Source: Leptasterias polaris (Eukaryota > Echinodermata > Asteroidea > Forcipulatida > Asteriidae). Taken from it: a stretch of DNA of 64,000 nt. Below, piece after piece: positions 52,393 through 60,839 of this stretch. A program made the position numbers and the translations under genes. A model generated the notes under the pieces. It was not told where the DNA came from. It ran no database searches and saw only the letters and a program-made list of their open reading frames with translations. Every line of letters starts with the position of its first letter. Position 1 is the first letter of the stretch. The stretch covers positions 6,410,001 to 6,474,000 of the forward strand of contig JAZGTN010000027.1 of assembly GCA_037783415.1 (NCBI GenBank), written 5' to 3'.

Positions 52393-52524
52393 GCTCGTCG
52401 CCGAAGAACGATGTTACCCATGGTCATTGCATTAACATGTTCTTTATTGCAGGTTGGGGCGGGGGGAGCAAGTTGGCGCGATAGAAAATATTTTATTCAC
52501 GGTTGAGGTGCGAATTAGTGAATA
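52393..52524 (+). repeat. Ngaro split repeat B1
   Basis: 132 bp beginning GCTCGTCGCCGAAGAACG and ending GCGAATTAGTGAATA, identical to 52924-53055; directly abuts A2. Confidence 0.92.
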
Positions 52525-52667
52525 ATTACATTTTCTAACGTTAGCCAAGAAGCGTGACAGGTTTTGCATATTACGCAAGAGTAACAGGTTGAGTGCACAC
52601 GGTTAGGGTGTGCCTATCATTGATCGTTTTCAGCACAGCTACGGCAGACGTATCATTTAATTATTAT
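52524..52667 (+). repeat. Ngaro split repeat A2
   Basis: Begins AATTACATTTTCTAACGTTA, ends about ATCATTTAATTATT; the uninterrupted counterpart of A1 (47371-47488 plus 47703-~47725). Confidence 0.9.
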
Positions 52668-52923
52668 TTTTTCTCTCTAAGAAGTAAAATAGAAGAAAAG
52701 AGAGGTAAATATGTAACAGTAAATCCTTGTTGAGATTTATTTTTCAGATAATTCCCGTATGCATCAAGCAGGACCTTGCCTAAGAACTAAATCAACGAAA
52801 TTAGTCTACGTTGCTTAAAATATTGCAGAAGAAAGGTTTGATAAATCAAACTCAGGTATGTTCAGATAGTCTTATATCCACCGAGTTAAAAGACTTCTTG
52901 CTTCTATTCGTCTAACAGTCGTA

Positions 52924-53055
52924 GCTCGTCGCCGAAGAACGATGTTACCCATGGTCATTGCATTAACATGTTCTTTATTGCAGGTTGGGGCGGGGGGAGC
53001 AAGTTGGCGCGATAGAAAATATTTTATTCACGGTTGAGGTGCGAATTAGTGAATA
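52924..53055 (+). repeat. Ngaro split repeat B2 (right end of element)
   Basis: Identical to B1; followed by LINE D 3' UTR sequence AACACTGTTTTTCAGAGGTG. Confidence 0.92.
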
Positions 53056-54959
53056 AACACTGTTTTTCAGAGGTGCCCAGCAGCTACAAACAAACATCAA
53101 AGTTAAAATTAAATTACTAAATGATTGAGAACATTATTAAAAATAAAAACAGCCAAATTTAAATAAAGGCCACGGAGAAACGACAACAACATAGAATCGT
53201 TACCACAAGAACATGTACAATAAAAACAAAGATTAAAAATCTGGGCCAGCCAGGAAAAGCACCACATGCCCCATCTATTAAAGTTTCAAACTTGTGTACT
53301 GTGTCTTAAAACTTGCTACAGTACGTGGCAAAGGATTCTTAAGTGTAAGGGGGAGTTGGTTGAATAAATTGACCCCACGAGCAGCAAATTTACGTTTACC
53401 TGAATTGGTTTTTGGCAGTGGGGGAACTAGATTACCTTGTGAGACCGATCTGGTGTTGTATGAGTGGGCAGTGGCGGCATAATTAAAAATGTTGCATAGT
53501 TGGGGAGGCAGTTTGGAAGTAAGACTCTTATAGACAAAAACGGTTAAATGAACATTTCTCCTTGCACTTAACGACTCCCACCCAAGAGTAGATGCAATAA
53601 TGTGTATGGGAGATCTCCGGGGGAGGAAAAGGATAGCTCTACCAGCACTGTTTTGGATTTTATCAAGTTTTGTAAGAAAAACTTTGGCTGAGTTGCCCCA
53701 AACAGCATCACAATAATCAAAATGAGGGAGAATCAGAGTTTTGTACAACAAGTTTAAAGTATGTTGAGGAAGAACACTTCTTACCCTCCGGAGAACCCCC
53801 ACACGTTTATTAACAGTCTTAGTAAGTTTCTCAATGTGCACACTCCAAGATAAAGATTGATCTAGCCAGACACCTAAATATTTAAAATGATCAACATTGT
53901 CAATGGTATTGTCACCGATCTTCACATGTAAATTTTCCTCAATACGGCGAAGTTTAGCTTGAGTTCCAAATAACATACTTTTAGTTTTGCTTGTATTAAG
54001 AGTTAAAAAATTAGTCTGCAGCCATTTGGAAACCTCAATCATATCTGTGTTGAGGGCTCTGTTAATAAGATCAGTAGATTTAGCACGAGTAAAAATAGCT
54101 GTGTCATCTGCATAAAAATACATTTTAGAGTCTACCGGAAGAATATTGGCAAAATCATTTATGTACAATGTAAAAAGAAGTGGCCCAAGCACTGAACCCT
54201 GAGGCACACCGGAAGTCACTACAGTAGAGGAGGAATAGTTGTCACCAATTGTTGTCACCTGTTTGCGACCATTTAAATAAGATGAAAACCAAATGAGCTC
54301 TAGACCCTGCACTCCAATATTTTTTAATTTGATGAGAAGACGTTCATGGTGAACAGTGTCAAATGCCTTCTTAAGATCCAGAAAGACTGCCCCCGTGAGG
54401 TACCCTGAGTTCATGTTTTCCAGGAGGTAATCAGAAACATTAAGTAGGCAAGTTTGAGTGGAGTGCATAGGTCTAAAGCCAGACTGATTCTCTGTTAAAA
54501 TTTTGTTTTTCTCCATGTAGCTTAACAGCTGTTTATGGATGAGTTTCTAAAAAAAATTCATGCAGGTTGGAATTACAGAAATAGGCCTATAATTATTGAT
54601 GTTTAGCTTATCGCCTTCTTTAAAAATGGGCGATATTCGACTAAGTTTCCAGGCTGATGGCACAGAGCCAGTGAAAAGGCTCAAGTTCATGATGTGAGCT
54701 AGCGGTGCCGCAAGTTGTCTGTATCCCACCTTCAACAGCCGGGGGCCAAAACCATCAAGTCCAGTAGCCTTGGTAGTATCAAGGCCACGCAGCAAGAGGC
54801 TTACCTCACACGGCACCACACCCACAAAATGAAACAACTCTTCCACTGGCTCTGTGTCCTGGGTACATAAGCTGACGTGGTCAACTGAACTCTGCTGAAT
54901 CAAGGTATCAGTTAATTTCCTGCCGATACTAGCAAAGAAATTATTAAACTCATTAGCAA
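53056..54959 (-). pseudogene. LINE D, reverse transcriptase half and 3' UTR
   Basis: APE-type non-LTR retrotransposon. RT reads NEFNNFFASIGRKL, KATGLDGFGPRLLK, NINNYRPISVIPT, then a frame slip in a T run near 54548, then ENQSGFRPMHSTQTCLLNV, FLDLKKAFDTVHHERLL, SGVPQGSVLGPLLFTLYIND and the catalytic FYADDTAIF, ending SFKTQYTSLKL at 53278. The 3' UTR continues to 53056, is cut by the Ngaro element, and resumes at 47370-~47330 with GAGGTCTCCCCAGGGTAAAG and AAATAAATAAATAAA. Upstream it is cut by LINE E. One frameshift plus two insertions make it dead. Confidence 0.88.
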
Positions 54960-57900
54960 TTATTATTATTATTATTATTATTTATTCGGCCAAGAATTGT
55001 AACAATCAAACAACAATACATTGTACAGGAGAGTTACAGCAAATCAGTTACCCCAAACAAAGAAATCAAGGTTGATAAGCCAATACAAGAACAAAACAAT
55101 GGAGGATTAATAAAGGTGAACTTAAATGCTCGCTGCTGAGTCTATGAACAACAACAAGCAATAAAAAATCAATAAAAAACCCACATGCAATTAAATGAGG
55201 AATTGAATACGGCAGCAATAGCAAAAAAGAAGTAAAGGCTGAAAGACAATACAAGAACAAAAACAGACCCATTATAAGATGGCCAGGATTAATAAAAGTG
55301 AATTTAAACACTATGACTCGAAAGCCTATCAATCCAATCTTAAAATGGAACACTGAAAACAAAAATAATCAGTGAACAACATTTAAAAAAAAATATATAT
55401 ATATATATAATTAATAATTAAATAATTAAATAATAAAAATATTAAATAAAAATAAATAAAACATGAACACAGTAAATATAATATATTTTTAATTTATAAA
55501 TAAAAACAATATGGCATAATCATGTACTATACTAGTCAACTAGTCAAGTAAATAACCTTGGGGGAAATAACATGAGGATGCCAAACATTAAATAACTGAC
55601 AGAAAAGAAAACGATTTACATGTAGCAGGCCAACTAAAAAATAGAAACAGGCCTTTGTTTGATGACAGATAAACCAAAAACATAAAAAACCAAGAACATG
55701 ATGGCTGACAACATACATGTACGTGAACAAGCAAAAAATATGCAAGCAGACTAGCAAAAAAAACAGAATACATGTAGCAAACTAGCATCAGAAAAACAGA
55801 CAGACAACCAAACGGGTAATGCACTGACAAACAATCGATGCAGCCATCAATCAATCAATAAGGGCAAGAAATGGCAACTTCGAGTATATGAAAATCTAGA
55901 CATCTTGGAAATGGTTGCATAAGTAAACATTAAAACACTTAAACGAATCAATGATGAGAGAATTCTTAACATTTGTAGGCAGACTACTCCAAATACGTGG
56001 AAATGAATGGATAGATGTGTTCTTTAGGCCAAGAGTTCTAGCATACCGATGATTAAAGGTAAGTGTGTCTAAGTGCCGGGTATTAACAAAGGTATTAGAG
56101 TTTATTGTGCGACAGTCAATTAAACCGAATAAACATTTGGTGGTGAATTGAATGACTAGTCTTTGCCGTCTAGATTCTAGGCTTTGCCAGTTCAGTTTTT
56201 GTAGTCTCTCCTCATACGACATAGCTCCTTTCTGTTGTTTCAGAAACATTCTTGTGGCTCTCCTTTGGACCCGTTCTAGTTTTGATGACAAAGCTGCTGT
56301 GTATGGACACCAGGCAGGCAACCCGTACTCGAGAACTGGTACGACAAGTGTCCGGTATAGCGACATCAGTGCTTTTGTAGAAGTTCCTCCTGCGGTGTGC
56401 CAGATGAAACCGAGTGTCCTATTTGCCTTGGTAACCACAGTGTTTACATGGTCGTTCCATGTTAAAGTGCTGTTCATTGTGACGCCAAGGTACTTGTAGG
56501 TGGTTGCTATGGTTAAGGGGAATCCATGAATGGAGTACTGTGGAAGGGCTAGTGTCTTTGTTGATCTAGTCATATGCATTATCTTAGATTTGTTTGTGTT
56601 CAGTTTCATCCCATTGGACTCACTCCACCGGCCGAGGGCATCAAGGTCTGCTTGCAGGAGGAGTTCATCTTCACGGGAACTGATGGGTTGATAGATGAGC
56701 GTATCGTCAGCGAAGAGTAGAGATTTGGTGGCTAAGGTTTCTGAAATGTCACTGATGAACAAGTTAAACAATAGAGGGCCTAGGACACTTCCTTGGGGGA
56801 CGCCAGATGTAACAGGGGACCAAGATGAAAAAGCTCCCTGGTACATTACTCGCTGATGCCGTCCGGTAAGAAATGATTTTAACCATGTCCAGGTCTGACC
56901 CTGTATGTTGAAGTTCCTTGCGAGCTTATTGAGTAGCGTGTGATGGGGCATGATGTCAAATGCTTTTCTAAAGTCCAAGAAGGCGATGTCGATGCGAGGT
57001 GGGCGCGGCTTGTCCATGATTGAAGCCCAGTCAAAAATGGCATTAGATAGCTGGGTGACACACGATTTGCGCACTGTGAAGCCGTGCTGGACTTCGTTGC
57101 CAAGGCAACAGGAGGACACATGTTCATTGATGCTGTCAGCGACTGCCCTTTCCAACACTTTGCAGACAATGGAAGTTAGGGCAATCGGCCGATAATTGTT
57201 GATGTCGTTTCGTTTGGACGATTTGAAAACGGGTGTGACATTAGATAACTTCCAGTCCACAGGCAGGGTACCACGAACAAGTGACGAGTTCATCAAGCGT
57301 AATAATGGCGGTGCGATGGAAGAGGCTGTGGATCGTAGAAAGGTTGGTGAAATTCCGTCAGGGCCGGGTGCCTTGTGAGGGGTCAGATTGTGTAGAGACT
57401 TTGTCAGCCATCCAAGCTCAATTTGAATAGGAGGAACTTCGGGAATATGACGTGTGCAGGGTGGCGGTGTAGCTGGACAAGTTTCTGCTGGAGAGTGGAC
57501 CGAGGTGAAGAACTCGTTGAATGCTCGGGCAATATCGTTAGGTTTCTGGAGCAGTTCATCAGCATATTGGAATGCTGTTGGACACTTTGATTTACGTTGA
57601 TCTCTGACGAAACACCAAAAACTGCGCTTGTTGTCTCTAGTTGTAAATAGACAATTGACATAGTTCCAGTAGGATGTTTTAGTTGTATATTTCACCTTAT
57701 TACGGACCTGCTTATACTGGAGCCATGCTGAACTGGTACCAGAGTGCTTGGCTTTAATAAACAGTTTATGCTTCAGGTTAATTAGTTTCTTTAGTTCAGG
57801 TGTGATCCATGGAGAACATTTAGTGCGTCGCCGTTGTTTTCTAGGTATGCTGTCATGGGTTGCCGCCTCAAGGATATCTAGAAATCCTTCCCATGATGCA

Positions 57901-59477
57901 TCAGGATCAGCATCATCCATGAAAGCAGACCATGGTGCAAGGTGCAGAAGTGTTTCCAGATGTGCCATGTCGGCTTTCCGGAATTGCAGAAATGAGCGGA
58001 TGACTGCAGGTTGTGGGAGATATTTGGGGGCAATAAATGTGAAGGTAACTGCATGATGGTCACTACTAACTGGATTTGCAAAGGACCCCACTGCAGAGAA
58101 TTTCTCAGGCCGGTTTGTAAATACGAGGTCGATTGTGGTTCCAGTTGAGGACGAGTTATTTGACGGACGGGTTACATCTTCAACAATCTGCGCAAGTCCA
58201 ATGGAGTCGGTGATATCTTGGAGATTGGCCCTTGCAGTAGACTCAGCTAGCCAGTTGATGTTAAAATCACCAAGCAGAATGAGACCTTCATATTGAGGAA
58301 GGACAGCCTGGATCGCATCACATGAGTCTTGAAGTTTGTCGAAGAAGGATATGTCAGAGTTTGGAGGCCTGTAAACAACTCCAACTAACCATTTGGAGCG
58401 CTTAACAGTTAACGATAGCCAAGCGAGTTCAATGTTCACCGGATCAAAGTGGTCGAGATGTGTTGGGAGTAGCGTGTCGTTGATTATGGCCATAATACCA
58501 CCACCCCGACTGTCTCGATCTCGCCGGATAGTTGTGTAACCTGGTAATGAAGAGATTGTTTCAGTGTCACTTGCCGACAGCCATGTTTCGGTGACACAGA
58601 CGATGTCTGTAGGATTAAGTTCCAAAAATGATTTCAGTTCCTGTTGTTTGCTGCGTATGCTACGAGCGTTGAGAAGTAATCCCGAAATGGAGTTCTTTGA
58701 GCGTGCATGCAGGCCGGGATCAGGTGTTGGTTCATGGAGCTCATTTACCTGGTCCTCGTTTGCGTTACCGAAGACATCCTGGAATGACGTATCACCACAA
58801 GAAGAAAAAGGTAACACTGTAGATGTAGATGTAGTACATCCAGGACAAAACCAGTCTGTTGTGCTTGATATGAGGTCTCTGTACTGGTCCAAAGTCATAG
58901 CAGGTATGCATTTCTGGTGCCAGTACTTGTTGCAGTCCTCACAGAGGAGAGATCTTTGATTGCATTTTACTGGACGACTACACTTGCCACAGGGATCTTT
59001 GACAGGTCCTGGATTCAGTTCTATGTCTCCAGAGACAGTGAGAGGGATGTTAAATGTAGCTGTAGAGTTGGGGTAATAAGCAACAGGAGCTTTACCAAAC
59101 TTACTATGTGTTGCAGTTCTGAGAAGTGGTTTGTTGTTCAGCCATATTGGATGCACAACAACAGGAAGCTTGCTGTAGCACCATGATGCTTGGTGGGAAC
59201 AATGGCTGGCAGGGCTGTCACAATGGAGTTGGTCGGGCGTGCAGTGAATGATGCAGTTGGCTTGGAAGACTGCTTGAAGATGGAGAAAATCTAAGTGAAA
59301 ATCACTCAAAATTTCCCTTTTCCCTGCTGTAAATCCGTGATTAAAGTAACCTGGTTGATCAGTAGGCAATACTCTATCACATGACACACAATTTGGACTA
59401 CTTTGAGGGCTGAGAACAGCAGCATTGAAGACAAGAGCGAGAGCCCAACAAAGGGCTTGTAGACTGGTCGCCATATC
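54960..59477 (-). mobile_element. LINE E, CR1-like non-LTR retrotransposon, coding-intact
   Basis: Inserted in LINE D. The 5' junction lies at about 59477, only a few bases before the start codon; the 3' end is an AATAAT repeat at 54960-54985, preceded by GGCCGAATAA. The 3' UTR of roughly 0.9 kb (54986-55895) includes AT-rich low-complexity sequence near 55385-55500 and no further ORF of note. No target-site duplication is evident, as usual for CR1. Confidence 0.85.
55896..59474 (-). CDS. LINE E ORF: signal peptide, 2A motif, PHD finger, endonuclease, reverse transcriptase
   Basis: Uninterrupted 1192-aa ORF. Residues 1-22 have a signal-peptide-like hydrophobic core (ALCWALALVFNAAVL). A Cys/His-rich segment follows, then the 2A motif GDIELNPGP at residues 149-157 (59004-59030). 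PHD-type zinc finger 162-213 (CGKC, CEDC, YWHQKC, WFCPGC). APE endonuclease about 265-485 with N269, E296 (VTETWLS), LGDFN 401-405 and SDHHAV 471-476. RT about 690-1000 with KAPGPDGISPTFLR, SGVPQGSVLGPLLFNLFISD and the catalytic FADD 921-924. 2A motifs make ribosomes skip a Gly-Pro bond, so the first 156 residues could be released as a separate protein. All catalytic residues are present and the copy may be recent. Identity as a CR1-clade ORF is firm; signal-peptide function is predicted. Confidence 0.92.
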   Translation of the reverse strand: MATSLQALCWALALVFNAAVLSPQSSPNCVSCDRVLPTDQPGYFNHGFTAGKREILSDFHLDFLHLQAVFQANCIIHCTPDQLHCDSPASHCSHQASWCYSKLPVVVHPIWLNNKPLLRTATHSKFGKAPVAYYPNSTATFNIPLTVSGDIELNPGPVKDPCGKCSRPVKCNQRSLLCEDCNKYWHQKCIPAMTLDQYRDLISSTTDWFCPGCTTSTSTVLPFSSCGDTSFQDVFGNANEDQVNELHEPTPDPGLHARSKNSISGLLLNARSIRSKQQELKSFLELNPTDIVCVTETWLSASDTETISSLPGYTTIRRDRDSRGGGIMAIINDTLLPTHLDHFDPVNIELAWLSLTVKRSKWLVGVVYRPPNSDISFFDKLQDSCDAIQAVLPQYEGLILLGDFNINWLAESTARANLQDITDSIGLAQIVEDVTRPSNNSSSTGTTIDLVFTNRPEKFSAVGSFANPVSSDHHAVTFTFIAPKYLPQPAVIRSFLQFRKADMAHLETLLHLAPWSAFMDDADPDASWEGFLDILEAATHDSIPRKQRRRTKCSPWITPELKKLINLKHKLFIKAKHSGTSSAWLQYKQVRNKVKYTTKTSYWNYVNCLFTTRDNKRSFWCFVRDQRKSKCPTAFQYADELLQKPNDIARAFNEFFTSVHSPAETCPATPPPCTRHIPEVPPIQIELGWLTKSLHNLTPHKAPGPDGISPTFLRSTASSIAPPLLRLMNSSLVRGTLPVDWKLSNVTPVFKSSKRNDINNYRPIALTSIVCKVLERAVADSINEHVSSCCLGNEVQHGFTVRKSCVTQLSNAIFDWASIMDKPRPPRIDIAFLDFRKAFDIMPHHTLLNKLARNFNIQGQTWTWLKSFLTGRHQRVMYQGAFSSWSPVTSGVPQGSVLGPLLFNLFISDISETLATKSLLFADDTLIYQPISSREDELLLQADLDALGRWSESNGMKLNTNKSKIMHMTRSTKTLALPQYSIHGFPLTIATTYKYLGVTMNSTLTWNDHVNTVVTKANRTLGFIWHTAGGTSTKALMSLYRTLVVPVLEYGLPAWCPYTAALSSKLERVQRRATRMFLKQQKGAMSYEERLQKLNWQSLESRRQRLVIQFTTKCLFGLIDCRTINSNTFVNTRHLDTLTFNHRYARTLGLKNTSIHSFPRIWSSLPTNVKNSLIIDSFKCFNVYLCNHFQDV

Positions 59478-60357
59478 TTTCCTGCAGTCAAAATTTCATT
59501 ACCGGACCTAATGTTGTTTATGCCGACTTTTTTTATTGCTAGGCAGAATACTTTTAATGACCTTCCATAATTTACCCGAGTCAGAGCCAGCATTTTGTAT
59601 AGAAGATTCATAAAATTCACGTTTCAACCTTTTGGCCAGATTATTGGTCGAGTTTCTCAAATCTCGATAGGCGTTCCAATCTGTGGGAGATTTAGTGCTA
59701 TGGGCATGAATTTTGAGAACAAGGTAATCATCATTGAGCCAGCTAGGAGCCTTGTTAGGAACCTTAATTTGTTTAAAAGGAGCATGTTTATCACATATAC
59801 GAATAAAAATACCTTCAAAGATGCTCCACGCCTGGTCAGGGCTGTTGGATAACTCGACCTCATTTAAAGAAGCATTTCTGAGATCACTGATAAAATCAAT
59901 TTCATTAAAAGTACGGTAAGACCTTGCCTTGATATTACGGGCAGGCCCCTTGGGAATCTTTTGACATTTACGTATAGCATATATTAGAGAATGGTCACTT
60001 ACAGTTAATGTAATAACACCATTGCTAGAGTACATTTCAGGTCGAGAGGTCCAGATATGGTCAATTAGAGTTTCCGAAGTACAAGTTATACGAGTAGGTT
60101 TGGAAATAACTTGAGATAACTGACGCGTTGACATTATGCCATGAAGCTTTTTCCATTGCCAGTCATTTGGTTTAAGGGAATCACAATTAAAATCACCAAG
60201 GCAGATTACTTCACCATGCGTTCTGTGGGCAGAACTTTGTCCCAAGATTTCGTCAAGGACAGCTTCAAGTTCCTCAAAAAATTCATTGCATATATTCGGT
60301 CCATAAACTATACCGGTATAAATTGGGCGTGTATTTGGTAGGGTCAGCTTTATCCAT
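59478..60357 (-). pseudogene. LINE D, endonuclease part (5'-truncated)
   Basis: On the - strand the endonuclease begins within GIVYGPN near 60300-60357 and continues VICLGDFNCDSLKPNDWQWK, LIDHIWTSRPEMYSS and TLTVSDHSLIYAIRK, then the linker to RT (PSWLNDDYLVLKIHAHS; RLKREFYESSIQNAGSDSGK). The 245-aa open frame ends at 59508, and in another frame NIRSGNEILTAGK continues up to the LINE E junction, so there is a frame slip near 59530. The N-terminal half of the endonuclease is missing. Sequence across LINE E resumes at 54959 with ANEFNNFFASIG. Confidence 0.85.
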
Positions 60358-60529
60358 CAGTGCTGATGGTGTTAATACCACTTGTTTAATTTTGCATTTT
60401 TCACAAACTTGATGTGATATTGTGATGACCAGTTTGAATGAAACCTGTGGCTATTTATTATCAACAAACATTTAAAACTATTGTATATAGTATTATGCTA
60501 CTACAGAAGTATATGTGTTGATGCTTCTG

Positions 60530-60830
60530 TGCCTGTCCAGTCTGACTCTCCGTTTGTGAAGCATGTGATGGCACTGTAGTTGGCGCTTTCATGGTTGGAA
60601 TTGACCCTGGCGTAAGCCTGTTGTTTTAGTTGCGATGTTGAATCCCGACAGTCGTCTGTAAAATGGGCACTACAAATCATTGTCCATTTTGTCAACGTGA
60701 AGTTTTTCCGTGTGTTGGTCACGAAACCCACCCCCTTCTCTGGACAGGATCTCTTGGAAATCGGTAAAAAAACTCACATCTGGATTCTTATTTGTGTTCC
60801 GAGTACATCCACCGACAGCACATGAGTTCA
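60530..60830 (-). pseudogene. THAP-domain fragment with two frameshifts
   Basis: The - strand shows, in three successive frames, CAVGGCTRNTNKNPDVSFF, FYRFPRDPVQRRGWVS and KNFTLTKWTMICSAHFTDDC. Together they follow the C2CH THAP zinc-finger pattern (CxxxxC, W, CxxH). The first slip is in a T run near 60766-60772 and the second near 60722. THAP domains bind DNA and occur in host regulators and P-element-like transposases; which applies cannot be told because nothing recognisable follows. A pseudogene or an assembly-damaged exon. Confidence 0.6.
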
Positions 60831-60839
60831 GGACGGTAA

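Larger units (their letters stand above)
47371..53055 (+). mobile_element. Ngaro-type (DIRS order) tyrosine-recombinase retrotransposon
   Basis: Full-length structure of 5.7 kb with split direct repeats in the order A1-ORFs-B1-A2-B2. A1 is 47371-47725 (interrupted by a 205-bp MITE), B1 52393-52524, A2 52524-~52667, B2 52924-53055. B1 and B2 (132 bp) are identical, as are the A copies over their shared length. It encodes gag with a CCHC knuckle, RT-RNase H and a tyrosine recombinase, and no methyltransferase or protease, which fits Ngaro rather than DIRS1. There is no target-site duplication. It sits in the 3' UTR of LINE D: D sequence resumes on both sides (GCACCTCTGAAAAACAGTGTT complement on the right; CCTGGGGAGACCTCTCAGTG on the left). 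Confidence 0.9.

Noticed and set aside
56152..59186. Several + strand ORFs of 80-130 aa
   Set aside because: Shadow frames of the 1192-aa - strand LINE E ORF.
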